From Neelides folsomi (lineage: Eukaryota > Arthropoda > Collembola > Neelipleona > Neelidae), in contig JAQGBZ010000075.1 of assembly GCA_034687125.1 (NCBI GenBank), positions 62,001 through 126,000 on the forward strand: DNA of 64,000 nucleotides, read 5' to 3'. Below are positions 34,209-50,000 of the stretch, piece after piece; positions within the stretch are counted from its first letter, which is position 1, and each line of letters begins with the position of its first letter. The notes under the pieces are model-generated. The model did no database searches. It was given only the letters and a program-made list of their open reading frames with translations, and was not told the DNA's origin. The translations under genes were made by a program, and so were the position numbers.

Positions 34209-35561
34209 TTATTTTAATATAAGAGATAATTTCTTTCTCATTTTATTTTGAGGAGGAAGTCCCAAGATCCACTTTCTTACTCCGGTCAAAAAAAGGCAAA
34301 GTAAGACGATTGTAGATCCAACAACGCTGTAATTGAAAAGTTTTTGTTTATTAACCTCCGTAAACTTTTATATTTTATTACTTATAAATGCATTATGAAC
34401 TTTATATACAAGGTAGTTTAGGAAATTCTTCTTGCCTGTAAATATCTGGAATCGTATCAAGAAAGATGAACTGCCATAAGAAAGCCAAAATGACATCAAA
34501 AGATCTGAAAAGAGCCACGGGGCCGGCTTGTTCACATTGAAGAGCTTTGGTAATGGCCACTTGGCCAAAGAAAGTCATTCCAGCCATTGAAGCTACAAGG
34601 ATAAAATGATACAGCGTTGAAGGAACGCTGAATTCTCTATAGATGATCAAAGCGGCAATGGAACACTCGCAAATTCCCCATATACCGAAAGAGCACGTTG
34701 TCACAGCGTAATGAACATCTTTTAAAAATCTTAAACTGATGACTGTCAATGTAGTAAAGACCATATTTCCTAAAGCCAGCAGAGTTCCTATCTAAAATGT
34801 TAATTTTCGAATTTAAAACTATTAACTCTTAACTCTTTAGTCTCAATTAAGCCAAATATTAAAAAAATATATACTTACAACTTTTTCCCGATCAAATTCT
34901 TTGTCTCCTTCAAATAAAGGTGGCCGAGTGATAAAAGCCACCCCAATGAGAGAAATCAAAGCAGCGACAATTGGAAAAACTCCACATTCTTCGCCTAAAA
35001 AAATTCGTGCAGCGAATGTGACAAATATTGGAGAAGAAGCACAGATCAATAAGGCGTCGGCCAAATCCAGGTACTTGATTGCGAAAAATTGGAATAATAA
35101 TGAAGTAGAACCAACGAATGCTCTCATCTGAAACAAATAATGTTTCAAATTAAAAATATAAAGATCTGAATATTAATCTGTATAAATATTTTGGTATTTA
35201 CAATAATGAAGCCAATGTTTTTCCAATGTTGGGGTTCTTTAGGAGGAAAAATATTCTCAAAATTGTTCTTTTTCTTCCATAGGCCATCATACAGCAGGAG
35301 GGCAAGGGATGGGAGAAAAACTCCAGAGAATCTCCAAGCTCCCATACTGGCCTTGTTGTACTCTTTCAGGTACTTGACGATCAAAGCTCCAAGTGAGAAC
35401 ATTATACAAGAGACGAGAGTGAGTCCGAATCCCCGATATAATCCCCATCCTCCCTTTTCGATCTTCTCTTCTTTCTCGGATGATTCGATCTCTTCAACTT
35501 TCTCCTTTGATGGAACGAGGGAAACGATCACTTCGCGATCTTCTTCATCTTCAACCTCCAT
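34209..35561 (-). CDS. SLC35G/EamA-type membrane transporter
   Basis: The start is ATG at 35559-35561 (MEVEDEEDREVIVSLVPS), an acidic cytosolic leader. About ten hydrophobic helices in two EamA repeats follow: GFGLTLVSCIMFSLGALIV, MRAFVGSTSLLFQFFAIKYL, LADALLICASSPIFVTFAAR, VFPIVAALISLIGVAFITRP, then GNMVFTTLTVISLRFL, YHFILVASMAGMTFFGQVAI and SVVGSTIVLLCLFLTGVRKW. The blocks AKYLDLADA-like and QAGPVALFRSFDVILAFLWQ match the SLC35G branch of the drug/metabolite transporter superfamily. Substrate is unknown. Four or five exons; stop TAA at 34209-34211 after a short basic tail. Confident as a DMT/EamA transporter, less so on subfamily. Confidence 0.85.
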
Positions 35562-36582
35562 TCTCAAATTAACACTTAACTATTTTATCTTTTTATCTAT
35601 TTAACATTTTGACTATAACTAAGATATCCACAAAAAACCTATAATAGTTTAATTGAAAACAAATAATTTGATATTATTAAAAAAATAAATTGTATGGAAA
35701 TTGTTCAAAAGCCCCGCAGATAACTCCACAGGATTTGCGTGCTTGTGGTATCGTCCGAGTTTCGGGGTTCTGCTACTAAAATACCTTCTGGGAGTCCCAA
35801 CACGAACACTGGCATTATTCCTTGATGGAGTTGATTGATTGCCAAACTAATGTTGACTTGTAACTGAAGACTCCAAGGATGTTGTTTTCGCTATTATGAC
35901 GCTCAAACATGGTTAAGTTCAGCAGTAAAATAAGTTCAATGTATTATTTCATTATTTCATATATCTAAAATGTATCTACTATTAGCACTTTGACACTGTA
36001 TAAAAGCATAATATTATACATATATCAAGTTACATATTGGCGATATTGGCGTGCCCATGAATGAAAAAACTACTCATGTTCAAGTGGTAAATTAAGATAA
36101 TGACATCATATTGGTTATTGGTATTTGGTATATGATTATGTAATGTGGTGATTATGAAACTCGACACCCGTTAATTTAAATGTTTTGATGTTTATGAATT
36201 TTGATAAAAGCCATGAAGTCAACGATAAAGTGTTTATTCTTCAACACATGCACTAGTTTTTATAAATATAATGTATGAAATATTAAATTATGGTTATTCA
36301 AAGTGACTCTAAACAATTTGATGAAACGCACACATTAAATCATTAAAAGTTATGAATAAAATGCAATTTATTTCGTTTTTAAATAAGTTTTCTGCTTAAT
36401 AGTATAATAATAATACGTAGTTTCGTTTACAAATAATACTTTTGTAACTTAAAACATTAAGAAACTTGTGGTAGCCAAGTCGGGTTTTTCTTAAATGCAA
36501 TAAAACAGTGGTCTGTATTGATTTTCGTAAAATGGAATTTTCCTCAATGAGGAATTTTGTGTTAAAATGTTAAAATTTAAAG
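35562..36582. other. Intergenic with a G+C-richer block
   Basis: A+T-rich overall, including the NKIRAS 3' UTR side. A block at 35,711-35,895 stands out by base composition, contains nested inverted repeats and is open on the minus strand. Confidence 0.4.
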
Positions 36583-37340
36583 CTATTCTTTGGGCTTATT
36601 CGCAATTACTAGATTCCGAAGGGTCGATTTCTGTGGTGGAAGATTAAGTTTTGATGCCAAGTAAATGAACGGAAGTGCCAAGGTGTCTTTTTGGGCCAAG
36701 CACACGTCAAAATGACGAAGTTTTTCGCGGGAGCTCCAACTGACAGCAAACGAAGGATCAACTTCTCTTTTCTCGTCGGCTCTCCAAGAAATCCCAATGA
36801 TGATTACAGTGATCTGAAAATAATTTGCATTATTTAATATATCATTAGGAAGGGTCATTTTGAAATTATTGTTGTTTATGTACAAAAGAATATTATGATT
36901 TTATCAAATTCTCACTTCTCTTTTCTCTTTATTTTTTTCAATGTCTCGACGAAGAGAATCAACGGCATCAAAGGATTGTCGACTGTTTGTATTGTAAACG
37001 AGGACGAAAGCTTCTGCAATTGAATGATATTGCTTTGGAAGTTGACATGCTTCGGGGCTCCCATCTCCAAAACCCTCTGTGTCATAAATCCTCAAGTCTT
37101 CCCTTATTCCTCGGTCGGACTCAACTGAAGCCACGTAAATGTCTTCGATTGTTGGATGGAGATCCTTAATAGATGTGAAACTCATTTTAGTAATTTTGCA
37201 AATTATAAAGGTTCTATCATTTATGATGCCAAAATTCAAAATACCTGAAGGTCAACATGTCCGTAAATGAGTTGTTCCAACAAAGTCGTCTTTCCAATCC
37301 CTTTTAGTCCACAAACTACGATCTTATTTGACTTAACCAT
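36583..37340 (-). CDS. NKIRAS: kappaB-Ras (NKIRAS) Ras-like protein with altered G4
   Basis: Start MVKSNKIVVCGLKGIGKTTL with a P-loop (GLKGIGKT). The family blocks LHPTIEDIYVASVESDRGIR, DLRIYDTEGFGDG and AFVLVYNTNSRQSFDAVDSL, RRDIEKNKEKREI are clear. As in known kappaB-Ras, switch II lacks the catalytic Gln. Here the G4 region is IIIGISWRADEKREVDPSF where relatives have a GNKxDL core, so NKxD is absent. The C-terminus has PFIYLASKLNLPPQKS and no CAAX box. In animals kappaB-Ras binds IkB/NF-kB and Ral-GAP. Three or more exons. Identification rests on the ED(I)YVxSxExDRG block. Confidence 0.88.
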
Positions 37341-37757
37341 TTTATATAATCATGCCTAGCATAATTTCACTAAATTCAGACACAGAAAGAAAGAGGATCA
37401 AAATGAGTTATTCAAAATAAGTTGCTGAAAGAAAGCTATTTAAGTATCTTTAAAATCATTTAAATTAAAATTAAAATAAATAAAGGAATTGACGTCTGAA
37501 ATTGAACAGTAAAGATATAAAAGAGTTTCACTTTTTAGGTTCTACTAAAAATCATTGTATACCCTTGCCCCTTTAATACAGAATGAAACTTGCTCTTTAT
37601 GATAGTTATTAAATAGTGTGTTGTAGTTGTATGAGATGAGAAGTGTTTTAGAAATAAAATGATTAATTAGAATAATTACAATTGAATAACTCATAAAACA
37701 AATGTTATTTTCTTTTAATCATATAAAAATCACACAATACAAAAAAACATAAAACTC

Positions 37758-40470
<2,713 letters not shown>

Positions 40471-40953
40471 TTTAAATATTTTATATGATAATAGTCACTA
40501 TCGATGTTAATAACACTATTTTAATATCTTATATTATTATTTGAATGTTTTCTTATTTGTCTTTTTTCGGCTAGTTCAATAGTTCAATTTCGCTTTCATT
40601 ACCTTTCATTCGCTCGAAAAATGTAAGATGTTTCAAAGGTAGCGGTTGTGCCAAATGTCTTTAGGGTTCTATTCCCTTATCTTCTCTTGAAAAGTTGTCA
40701 ATTGTCAATATCAATTTGAGATTATAAATCGACTGCTCTGCTACATAATTATTGCCATTTACTTTAATTGAAGTCACTGAAGAGCATCTCCATTAAACTA
40801 AAGGTTAGTTAAATCAATAAGATTATAAATTAATAAAAAGGATTATCAATTGCATTTGATAAAGTTTATATTTTTGCTCTTTCTTTTGTAGGGAGAAAGA
40901 GAGATTCAACTACTTGTTTCATTCAAAGAAAAGAGAAAATTAAGTCCGTAAAA
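40471..40953. promoter_or_regulatory. Divergent DDX41/AUH promoter region
   Basis: Head-to-head genes 483 bp apart. There is a possible 5' UTR intron for AUH: an AAAGGTTAGT donor at about 40,801 and a TTTTGTAG acceptor at about 40,890. Confidence 0.45.
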
Positions 40954-41957
40954 ATGCTTTTCCAAATGGACAAACTCCGATTTATTCCTCATGCCCTCCG
41001 AGGTCAAAAGTTTATTTTTTCTTCTGCAATGAGAAGTCTAGCGACAGCGTCTCCTTCAGAGGCAGAACTCGCCGATGAATTGAAGCTTACTTACATTGAG
41101 AAAGAAGGAATGGGAAAAGTTGGTGTCATTTCCATTAATCGACCTGCTGCAAAGAACAGCCTTAGCAAAAATTTCCTTCGTCTTTTATCCAACCATGTTG
41201 AAGAATTAAGATTCACACGAGATGTTCGAGCCGTTCTCATTCGCTCCCTTGTTCCGGGAATTTTCTGTGCTGGAGCTGATTTGAAAGAAAGAGCAAAAAT
41301 GGGAGCACATGAAGTCGGCCCATTTGTTGCAAAGGCAAGATTCCTTGTTGGAGCTGTCGAAGCTCTCCCAATGCCGGTCATTGCAGCAATCGATGGAGCA
41401 GCTCTCGGTGGTGGACTTGAGATTGCATTGGCTTGTGATCTTCGAGTAGCTTCAACTTCGGCTAAAATGGGTCTTGTTGAAACTCGGCTTGCCATCATAC
41501 CAGGTGGGTTTTAATTTTAAAGTAAAATTAATAAAATCCATGCTATCCATTACATATTTTGTAAATGTAATACGTATTTAATTAAGGTGCTGGCGGAACT
41601 CAAAGACTTCCTCGAATCATTGGAGTTGCAAGAGCAAAAGAGCTCATTTACACTGGGAGAATTCTGGATGGAGCTGAAGCGGAATCAATAGGTCTTGTCA
41701 ATTACGCTGTTGAGCAAAACAAAGCAGGAGATGCAGCGTATCATCGGGCTCTCGAACTTGCTGAACAAATAGCTCCTAATGGTCCTATCGGTGTTCAAAT
41801 GGCTAAAATCGCAATTAGTAAAGGATATCAAGTTGACCTATCCACGGGACTTGCAATTGAAGAAGCATGTTATGCTCAAGTCATCCCAACTAAGGATAGA
41901 ATGGAGGGCCTAATGGCATTTAAAGAGAAACGACCCCCAAAATTCACAGGCCAATAA
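40954..41957 (+). CDS. AUH: Methylglutaconyl-CoA hydratase (AUH), mitochondrial
   Basis: The basic, Ser/Arg-rich N-terminus ([20 protein letters not shown]) fits a mitochondrial transit peptide. Crotonase fold blocks are present: [28 protein letters not shown], and the oxyanion/catalytic region [20 protein letters not shown] with the first catalytic Glu, then [20 protein letters not shown] with the second. The C-terminus is [17 protein letters not shown] hydrates 3-methylglutaconyl-CoA in leucine breakdown and binds AU-rich RNA in some animals. One intron only (about 41,505-41,586), fewer than its neighbours. Length about 306 residues is normal. AATAAA at 42013-42018 is the probable poly(A) signal. 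Confidence 0.95.
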
Positions 41958-42458
41958 CTGTGTATGAAAAAATGCCAAAATGCCAAGCTTTTTAACTATC
42001 CAATATTCAGAAAATAAATCACAAATGAATTTTATTCTTATTGTGTCATCATTATTTAAATTCATTTAACATCACATAAGAAGTTTATCATGAAAATCTA
42101 ATCATGTTCACTTTGAATAATTTACAATAACGATCATGTCGAAAATATTCTTGAATTCTATACGAGGACTCAAAAGTAAATAAAAGTCTCGGGGTAAAGT
42201 GAAACATCGAATCATATGGCAAACTAAATGCGCTTTGGGTATTGGCAAATCATTCGTATGTTTTTATATACACAAAGTTGCACACAGTTTATCAATGGAT
42301 TTCAATTCAATTAAAAAGGGATTGGCAAAATGAATTACAATAAAAACAATTACTATAAATTTAGCCCAATTTCCCGTGTTTACAACATCGTTAAAGGATA
42401 ACCTGAAAAGTAGGAAGGTTTAAGCACATTAAATTAGTTTTAAAGCAACGTATACTGT
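41958..42458. other. AUH-ATG4 intergenic
   Basis: AUH 3' UTR and ATG4 promoter; A+T-rich, nothing else recognised. Confidence 0.5.
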
Positions 42459-44218
42459 ATGCAAAACAATGCAGAGTATTTAGAGCGCTTCAAGAGGAAA
42501 ATTCGATTAAAAATGGACAACATTTTTGATGCCTATTTGGCTCCCGACATCGATTTTCCGGTCACCGACTCCCCAATTTGGGTCTTTGGAAGGTCATACT
42601 CCACAGTTTATGGTGAGAATATCATCCCATTGAGCAATCTTCATCTCTTAGATAAACAATTAACTTTCTCTAATGATGTGTGATCCAATTAGATCGAGAT
42701 GAATTGCGACGCAGCGTCTCATCATGCCTATGGGTGACATACAGGAAAAACTTTCCTACTGTCGGAGATACGTCCTTCACATCTGATCGTGGCTGGGGGT
42801 GTATGATTCGGACAGGGCAAATGGTCATTGCCAAAGCCATATTATTACGACATTTGGGTAAATAAATACTCAATTAACTGAATTTGATTTATGCCTTATA
42901 ACAATATACTAAAATTAGTCTAAAACAGTTTAAATATTTATTTTTTGAATTTATTGGTAATAGTTAATGTAATGCTCTTGAAGTCTTTGAATGATGAATT
43001 AATTATTGTTTTTCAATTCAAGGTCCCGATTGGCACTGGGATTGCAGCACTAAGGAACCAATTTATCTTCAAATTGTCTCTCTATTTGGCGACACTCGAC
43101 TATCTCCATTAGGACTACATCAAATCGCTCAAAGCGGAGCTTCACTCGGAAAACCGATTGGTTCTTGGCTTGGTCCTAATACCGTTTGTCAGGCCTTGTA
43201 TCGACTATTAAGTAGCGACTCGATCAATGTTGATCTTCAAATGTTCATTGCAATGGATTCGACTTTAGTTAAGTCCGAAGTTAAAAGAGTATGCTATACT
43301 CCAGCTCCATTAAGTTCAGCTACATCTCATAATTATGAAACTTCAACGTCGATCACAACTCCAAGGTAGAAACTTATTTATCATTTATTTATTAACTAAG
43401 AATCTTCGTTTTTTATTTTAGTATTAATTGAATTTTATATTTTAGGCCTGAACCAAATTGGAAACCGCTCCTTTTAATTGTCCCTCTCCGATTAGGATTA
43501 TCAGACTTAAATCAATCATACACGCCAGGAATTAAAGTGGCCTTTGAAATCGAACAAAATATTGGAATTATTGGAGGGCGCCCGAATCACGCTCTATATT
43601 TTATTGGATACGCAGGTAAATAATTAACATTTTGTAAATCTAATTTGGCATTTAATGTTCCTTGATTTTTTAAATCCTTTCCTTTGTAAAAGACTATTCT
43701 CTTTCATTGTGAATAATTCACAATGAATTTATATAAATGGATTAATTTTAATTGATGAATTATTGTTTGTAGAGGATGAAGTTTTATATTTGGATCCACA
43801 TACTGTTCAAACCGCAGCGGCCGTTGGTTCAAAAAATCTTCCTCCACAAATCGAAGCCGACCTCACTTATCATATTGAGAAACCTGGGCGAATGTCATTT
43901 CTTGCAATGGATCCGTCAGTCGCAATTTGTTTTTACTGCAAGACAGAAGCGGATTTCGATGATCTGTGTGTAAAGTTGAGTGAAAGGTTTAAACATGTGC
44001 CACTTCCGCTGTTCGAAATCTGTGAGACTCCTCCGTGCAGTTGGACGTCTCCCACCGTTTCATCCAAAGGGTTTTTTACGCCTTCTCCGACGCTGAAAGA
44101 AGGAAGCTTTACTTACTTAGGTGCTGCTACTTCAAGCAAATCTCCGCATTCCAATTCTCCCTCTCTTTCTCCAAGGAAAAGTGACGCTGAAGACGAAGAA
44201 TTCGAAATATTGGGTTAA
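42459..44218 (+). CDS. ATG4: Autophagy cysteine protease ATG4
   Basis: The N-terminal block [20 protein letters not shown] is split by the first intron. The catalytic Cys is in [20 protein letters not shown]. Further blocks are [54 protein letters not shown], and YLDPHTVQ with the catalytic Asp and His. The C-terminus ends [11 protein letters not shown], a FEIL-type LC3/Atg8-interacting motif as in ATG4B. The enzyme primes Atg8/LC3 precursors and delipidates Atg8-PE in the cytosol. Start at 42459 ([20 protein letters not shown]) gives about 405 residues, with an in-frame Met 19 codons later as alternative. Five exons. Confidence 0.96.
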
Positions 44219-44802
44219 TTAGCTTAAATTATAATCAAAATGTCTCGTTTCAATACAGATAGAATCTGTAAACCGCATTTAAATTAAATAATTTTTATTA
44301 ATTAATGTAGTCAACGAATATGTCCAAAAAATCTTAAATATTATTTCACTTGTTTGCACGCTTGTACATAAAGTTTACAAAAACGGATTTTTATAGGTGA
44401 TGCGTTTCTTTTCGTAACATTTTGTTATGTGATTTTTTAATAGGATTAAGACTCTAGACACACTTTATAAATATTTACCTATTTATGTTATTACGACGTT
44501 TCAAGAAATAAGTTCAATATTGCATTTTAGTTTATAAATAAGAGTTCAAAACTATTGAGAATCAAATTGCATTTTGTGTTAATTGTGTAAGTAATGCATA
44601 ATCAAATTATGCTGATAATATCTACCAACTGCACTCTGAAATCTGAGTGATGTAAATTAATACAGAATTTATGAATAAAAGCGTTTTAAAGTAATTTACC
44701 TACATACATTTTATCTACTAATTCGACGAAAAGTTATTAAATTCTTAAATAATAATACTTTTAGATTCAAATCTATTATTTTAAGTGATTTGTTAGGTTT
44801 GG
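44219..44802. other. Convergent ATG4/GRIP-like 3' region
   Basis: A+T-rich with several possible poly(A) signals on both strands. No gene was seen. Confidence 0.5.
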
Positions 44803-46183
44803 TTAAAGATTATCGTTGGTTTCCTTTGATCTTCCAATTACAAGATTAAGAGCTTCTTCAAGAGATGCGAGAATTGGAACCAACATGGTGCTTTCGAGTT
44901 TCGAGACGTCTCGTTCATTTATTTGAAATATTCGATCCCCTGGACGAATTCCAGCTGAAAATGCTGGTCCTCCTGGTCGAATTTGGTGAACGATGGCTCC
45001 GGTTTTTCTCTTGTCGTTTATTTTCTCTTCACTATCACTTTCATAATTCACTAGACTGAATCCTAATAATAGATTTTATTATACTCTAGTTTTTATTAAA
45101 TGTTATTAATTGATTGATCACTAAAATATTAATTTTTAGTAAGAACTTCTCTAATAATCGAATACTTACCCCAATCCTCATAAAGTCTGTCTTTCCATAA
45201 ACATAAAGATAGAAAATGAAATTCTTCTTTATCTGGACTTTCATCGTGTCCACCACCTCCACGAAATCTTTGTAATAAACTTTTCTTCTTTTGCTTCAAT
45301 GTTGCACCGTAGTCAGTTAAGGTCAAGGTTGAGTCTCTCATGTTATCCAACTCATTTTCCTCATCATTTGATGGAAATATTGTGAGAGTTATTGAAGAAT
45401 TTTGGGATGCAAGTTTCCTCAGAATTTGTGCTGTAGGATTCAGTGGGATAATGTATATTAGTATTTATTTCATATAATGAAGATCAACCACTTTGTATTA
45501 ACTTGAATTATTGTTTAATTGATAATTAACTATATTAATTAATACCTATTTGAAATGAAGTATAATATGGCGAACAAGGGATGGTTTCTTGAGAATTAAT
45601 ATGAACTGAAGTTAGAACATCACCTAGCTTGAGATATCCGCATCTCTCCGCTAAGGATCCTGATTGTATTGAAGAGATCCGAATTTTATTTCCAGGAGTG
45701 TCCATCAATGCAACACCAAGTGATGTATTATTCCTATAAAAGTCGAAGCAATTTATAGATTTAATGACATTAATTATTGTACCTAAATAGGTAAATAACG
45801 AATATTTAAACTTTTTTTTACTTATTCCCAATTTCAATGACGAGCGGACAGTTTGGTCTTTGTTCAGGTTCCAAAACACCATAGACAACTTGTAGAGTAA
45901 CGATTTCTCCCTTTTCCATCTTTTTTGGCTTGAATGCTCGAATGAAATCTCCAACTTGGATGAGCCCACAAGAATGGGCCGGTGAGCCGTTGACCACGTT
46001 TAAAACTTGCATATTTGGCCCGAGCTCGATTCCCGAGTCGAGAGGTAAATTGAGTTGAAGAATTCTCCTCCCGTGACTTGTCGAGGTCGAGGAGATGCAT
46101 GATAAATTAGAACTAGAAAACGTATTCTTTCGCCGCCCCTTCTCACTCTTCAGTTTACGACGGTTGATCGAACCAAACTCCAT
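44803..46183 (-). CDS. Short GRIP-like multi-PDZ scaffold
   Basis: Start MEFGSINRRKLKSEKGRRK, basic and Ser-rich. The first PDZ is degenerate (VVNGSPAHSCGLIQVGDFIR). The second PDZ has CPLVIEIGNK, NTSLGVALMDTPGNKIRISS, and AERCGYLKLGDVL, matching the GRIP PDZ that begins LVEVAKTPGASLGVAL. After a Ser/Lys-rich linker the last PDZ has LYEDWGFSLVNYE, VHQIRPGGPAFSAGIRPGDR and NLVIGRSKE, matching the final PDZ of GRIP1/2. GRIP proteins tether AMPA receptors and other membrane proteins. Vertebrate GRIPs have seven PDZ domains; here I see three, so either the middle block is lost or more 5' exons exist upstream (46,184-47,039 shows none convincing). Confidence 0.75.
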
Positions 46184-47039
46184 TGATAACAAGAGAAACC
46201 TCACATTAAATTCAATAAAATGTAAAAATTACATTTACTGCTTTTGAATTTTACAGTTAATATCGTACAATTTAATAAAAAATGTGTAATTAAAAATAAA
46301 ATTGAAATTAAATCAATTAGAACGGAATCTTTGGATTAAAATTGAAAAGTGAATGTTTGACAGAGCGAAAAGGAGAGTTTGAAAATAAATGGAGACTTGA
46401 TGTGGGTGCGTGTTTGTGGATCCTCATTTGGGTTATTCTTGGACTCGGAGTCTCGGAGATCCCTAATAAACATGTGTGTGTGTTTTTCCAACGAGGGGTT
46501 TGAGTATGTGAAGAAGGTGCGTCTTGTAAAAGTGAAAAGGGGATGAGAAGACGACCATATAAAGGAACAATATGACCCACTGTATCCGAAAACCATATGC
46601 CCACTTGAACCAACTAATGGGGGAGAAATAGCAAAGTTGTAATAAGAGTTATAAAGGAGGGTCTTTCCACCCCTCAAGTACTTCTCAGATATTCTATGGC
46701 ACACATCTAAAATGACGATGTGAAATAAATATTCTCTATGACCTATGACTCTATACCATGTAGTTAAGTAAAGTACCTTATGAGTGGAACAAATTATATG
46801 GTAGCAGTGTATTTTACTTTTAAGAGCCGGGACTCAATAAATAAATGAGAGGAAGAGAAGAGTGATGAGGTTGTTAACACGCTTCTTAGCATTCTTAAAT
46901 AATCAATTTCTTGTTCTTTTTTACCAAAAATCAAAGAAACGCCATTCAACATATATCATACTATAATTTAGAATTGAGATTATTGAAATATAAGATAATA
47001 AGAATTAATAAGAAATGCCATTAAACGACATTGAAAATT
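46184..47039. other. Intergenic between GRIP-like gene and XPG
   Basis: Open frames on minus at 46,317-46,704 lack family resemblance and overlap one another. Treated as GRIP-like promoter/5' UTR and XPG 3' UTR. Confidence 0.4.
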
Positions 47040-50000
47040 TTATTTTTTCGTACTTTTAAATATTTCAATAGCTTTCTTCTTATCTTCTTTCCTCTTTACT
47101 TCTGCTCTCAATCTTTGATGTATTATTGGAGGAGTAATTGAAATTTGTGGAGTTTGAACGAAAGATCCTCGTTTTTGACCTCGTCTTGGAGATGTTGAGT
47201 CATCAGGTCCACGGGGTTTGTCTTTAAGTCGATCGTACCATCTTTTTGTTTTATTGACATAATGTGCTCGTGGCTTGCTCGGTAATGGTTCCATTTCAGC
47301 ATCACTTTCGCTTGACGTTTCCTCTGTTTGTTTCTTTCGCTTTTCAGTATTCTTTTTGATACTTAATGGCTTTTCTTTCTCAATGATTTCATTTAAGTTT
47401 TTTACACTTTTATTTGGATCTGTTATTTCTTCATCTTCGGATTCTGAACTTAAATTAACTTCTCTCTGAGCGATCATTTTTAGTTTTTTCACAGCTTGGG
47501 TGAACCTTTGACTCTTTATCCTTTTTTTGCCCCTTGATTCCAAATCTTTTGGAATTCCACTAACGAGGAATTTGTCAAGAGTCAGCTGTCGGGAGGTTTC
47601 GTCTGCTTGACACCTTAGACTTTTAAGCACGGGAAGAACCGTCGCATCACATTTACTTTGCTCCCATCCAAATTTATTTTTCGTGTAGCCTCGCAAAGAA
47701 TCCAAATCCGGTGATCCCCATTTAAATCTCTCTAACGATTCATCCACTTTTGGCTCCTTATAAGCATCATATACTGTTCTGCTTGGGAAACCTAAATTAC
47801 GTCAAAGAAATATTTAATCTCGTATAAAATTCAAATAGCTTGTACTGATACAATATGTACTGATATTTTCCATGTACAATGTACTTGTAATTTGTATGTA
47901 TAAAATTATTTTCACCGAACCTGGACGTAATTTAAGTCTAGCAAGTTTTTCCCGGATTCGGTTTTCTGGTTTGATTGTTCCTTCTTTAATTGAATCCCAC
48001 CATTCTTTGAAACCCATTAGAATGTCAAACGTGTTTAGAGATTCTGTGGGAAATTCTGACAAAATCTCAACTGCTTTAATTGGACCAACTCCGTCAATGC
48101 CTTCTGTGTAATCACTTCCAATTAACATTGCAAGGACAATCAATTTCTCTCGATCTAAATCTTAAGAAAAACGTTATCGTATTAAAAGTAATATTCCCGT
48201 ATATTTTTTTAATTATAATTAATTGAAAGTAAAAAAAGTTTGAAATTATAAAGATTTATTAAAAGAAAGGGTGCTTACTTAAGACTTTAAAGATCTCTGC
48301 ATATTCGTAAAACTCCACTTGCCTATCCCCTTGGCTGAAAAAGTTCTTATAAACTCGTTGTCCACCAAACAACCAAACATCAGAATCATCAGTAATAGAC
48401 CCCTCGGAAAGACATGCCTAAAATTAACATTGAAATAGTTAAATAGCCATTAACCTTAAGTATTTTTATATGAAGTTACCATATCTAAGAATGCACACTG
48501 TGCTTCTGCTTCCATTGGACTCACAACGTATGGAATTCCAAAAAGAGCCAAAAGCTCTTGAGCTTCAATGCACATTTGATCCGAAATGGAAGCAGCACTT
48601 CTCTCTTGAGCTCCTCGCGTATATTCAAGCTTTTCATTTTCTATGTTCAATTTTTGCTAAGGGAAATGTCCATTTGATTAATTAAAATTAAACACAGTAT
48701 AAGTATATTTGGAAAATATAATCAATAGTATAATAAACTCTATGTACCTGTTGTTGCAAATATTCTGTAGAAATCATTTTCACTTTATTCACTTCTGGCT
48801 CCGGAATTGAGTCTTGATTCAAAATAAAATGGAATTCTTCTTTCTCATCATTGGGAACATTTATCGGCTGAATTGGAAAGATTTCATCTTCATTTTCTGA
48901 ACTGGATGAACTTAATTGTACAACTTGAGCTTCTTGTTGATCAATGTTCATTTCATTTTGTTTCAACAATTTTAAACTTTCTTGGGAAGTGGAAGGCATT
49001 TGGAAATCATCAATTGTAGATTCCGCAAAGAAATCGTCTGCTTCTTTTGATGCTTTCACTTCATCTACTTTAATGGCAATTCCTGGAGATTTCAATTTTG
49101 ATGCCATCTTTTCAATTAGCTCTTTTACCTCAGAAAAATTTCTTGGTGTGGATTCTTTAGGTTTAGAAGGTTCCGGTGGAGGAATTTCAGATTGAATTGG
49201 AACTTCTTCGAAATCTCTGTCATCGTCTTCTTCCGACAATTGAATTTTTGATTCAACTGGTTTGATTTCATTTAACGTGTCCGGAATCTCCGAAATTGCT
49301 ACAACCGAACTTTTATTTTCTTCCTTATCAGAATCATCAGAGCTAAAAAATTCAATTTCCGAATCTTCACTATTTCTAGGTCTTTGACTTCTTTCATTTT
49401 CAAGTAAAGACAATTGAATGGCTTTTTGTAAATCTTCCTCTTCGGAATTGTTCATTTGGGTCGTTTCAAACTCTTTCATTTTCTCGGCTAATGCTGCTTT
49501 AATATCAGCAAGAATTTGTGCCTGAGCTTTATGGACTTCAGAAGGATTTTGTGTCTGAATTTCTTGAGATGAACTTCCTGAAATTATTTCAATTTCTTTT
49601 GTACTTTCCTTTTCACTTACTTTCTTTATTGGCTCTTCAATAATCGTTTCCGATTCTTCTAATGACATTTTAATTGCGAGCTCAATTTGTTCATCTTCGC
49701 TCAAAGTTTCTAATTCATTCTCAGATTCTTTTACTTTGGGTGATTGGTCTTTAATTGTGATTATTTCAATTCCACCAGGAGTTTTTTCTGGGGACTCTTC
49801 CGGTTTCGACCTGAGGAAAACAGCCCCACGATCTTTAGAACCAAAAATCGCAACTTTTTCCTCTTTCACGTCTTTTTCTTCAAAATCAAAATTGAGATCT
49901 TCAAAATCTTTTAAGTGAATATGCCGATTTCCCATTTCAGCTTGGACAGAGACGATTTTCTTTTGGAGCTTTCTTCGTTTGACTAAAAGGTCCATTTGAT

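Noticed and set aside
46317-46704. Minus-strand frames upstream of the GRIP-like gene
   Set aside because: Considered as missing GRIP 5' exons, but there is no PDZ pattern and two frames overlap.
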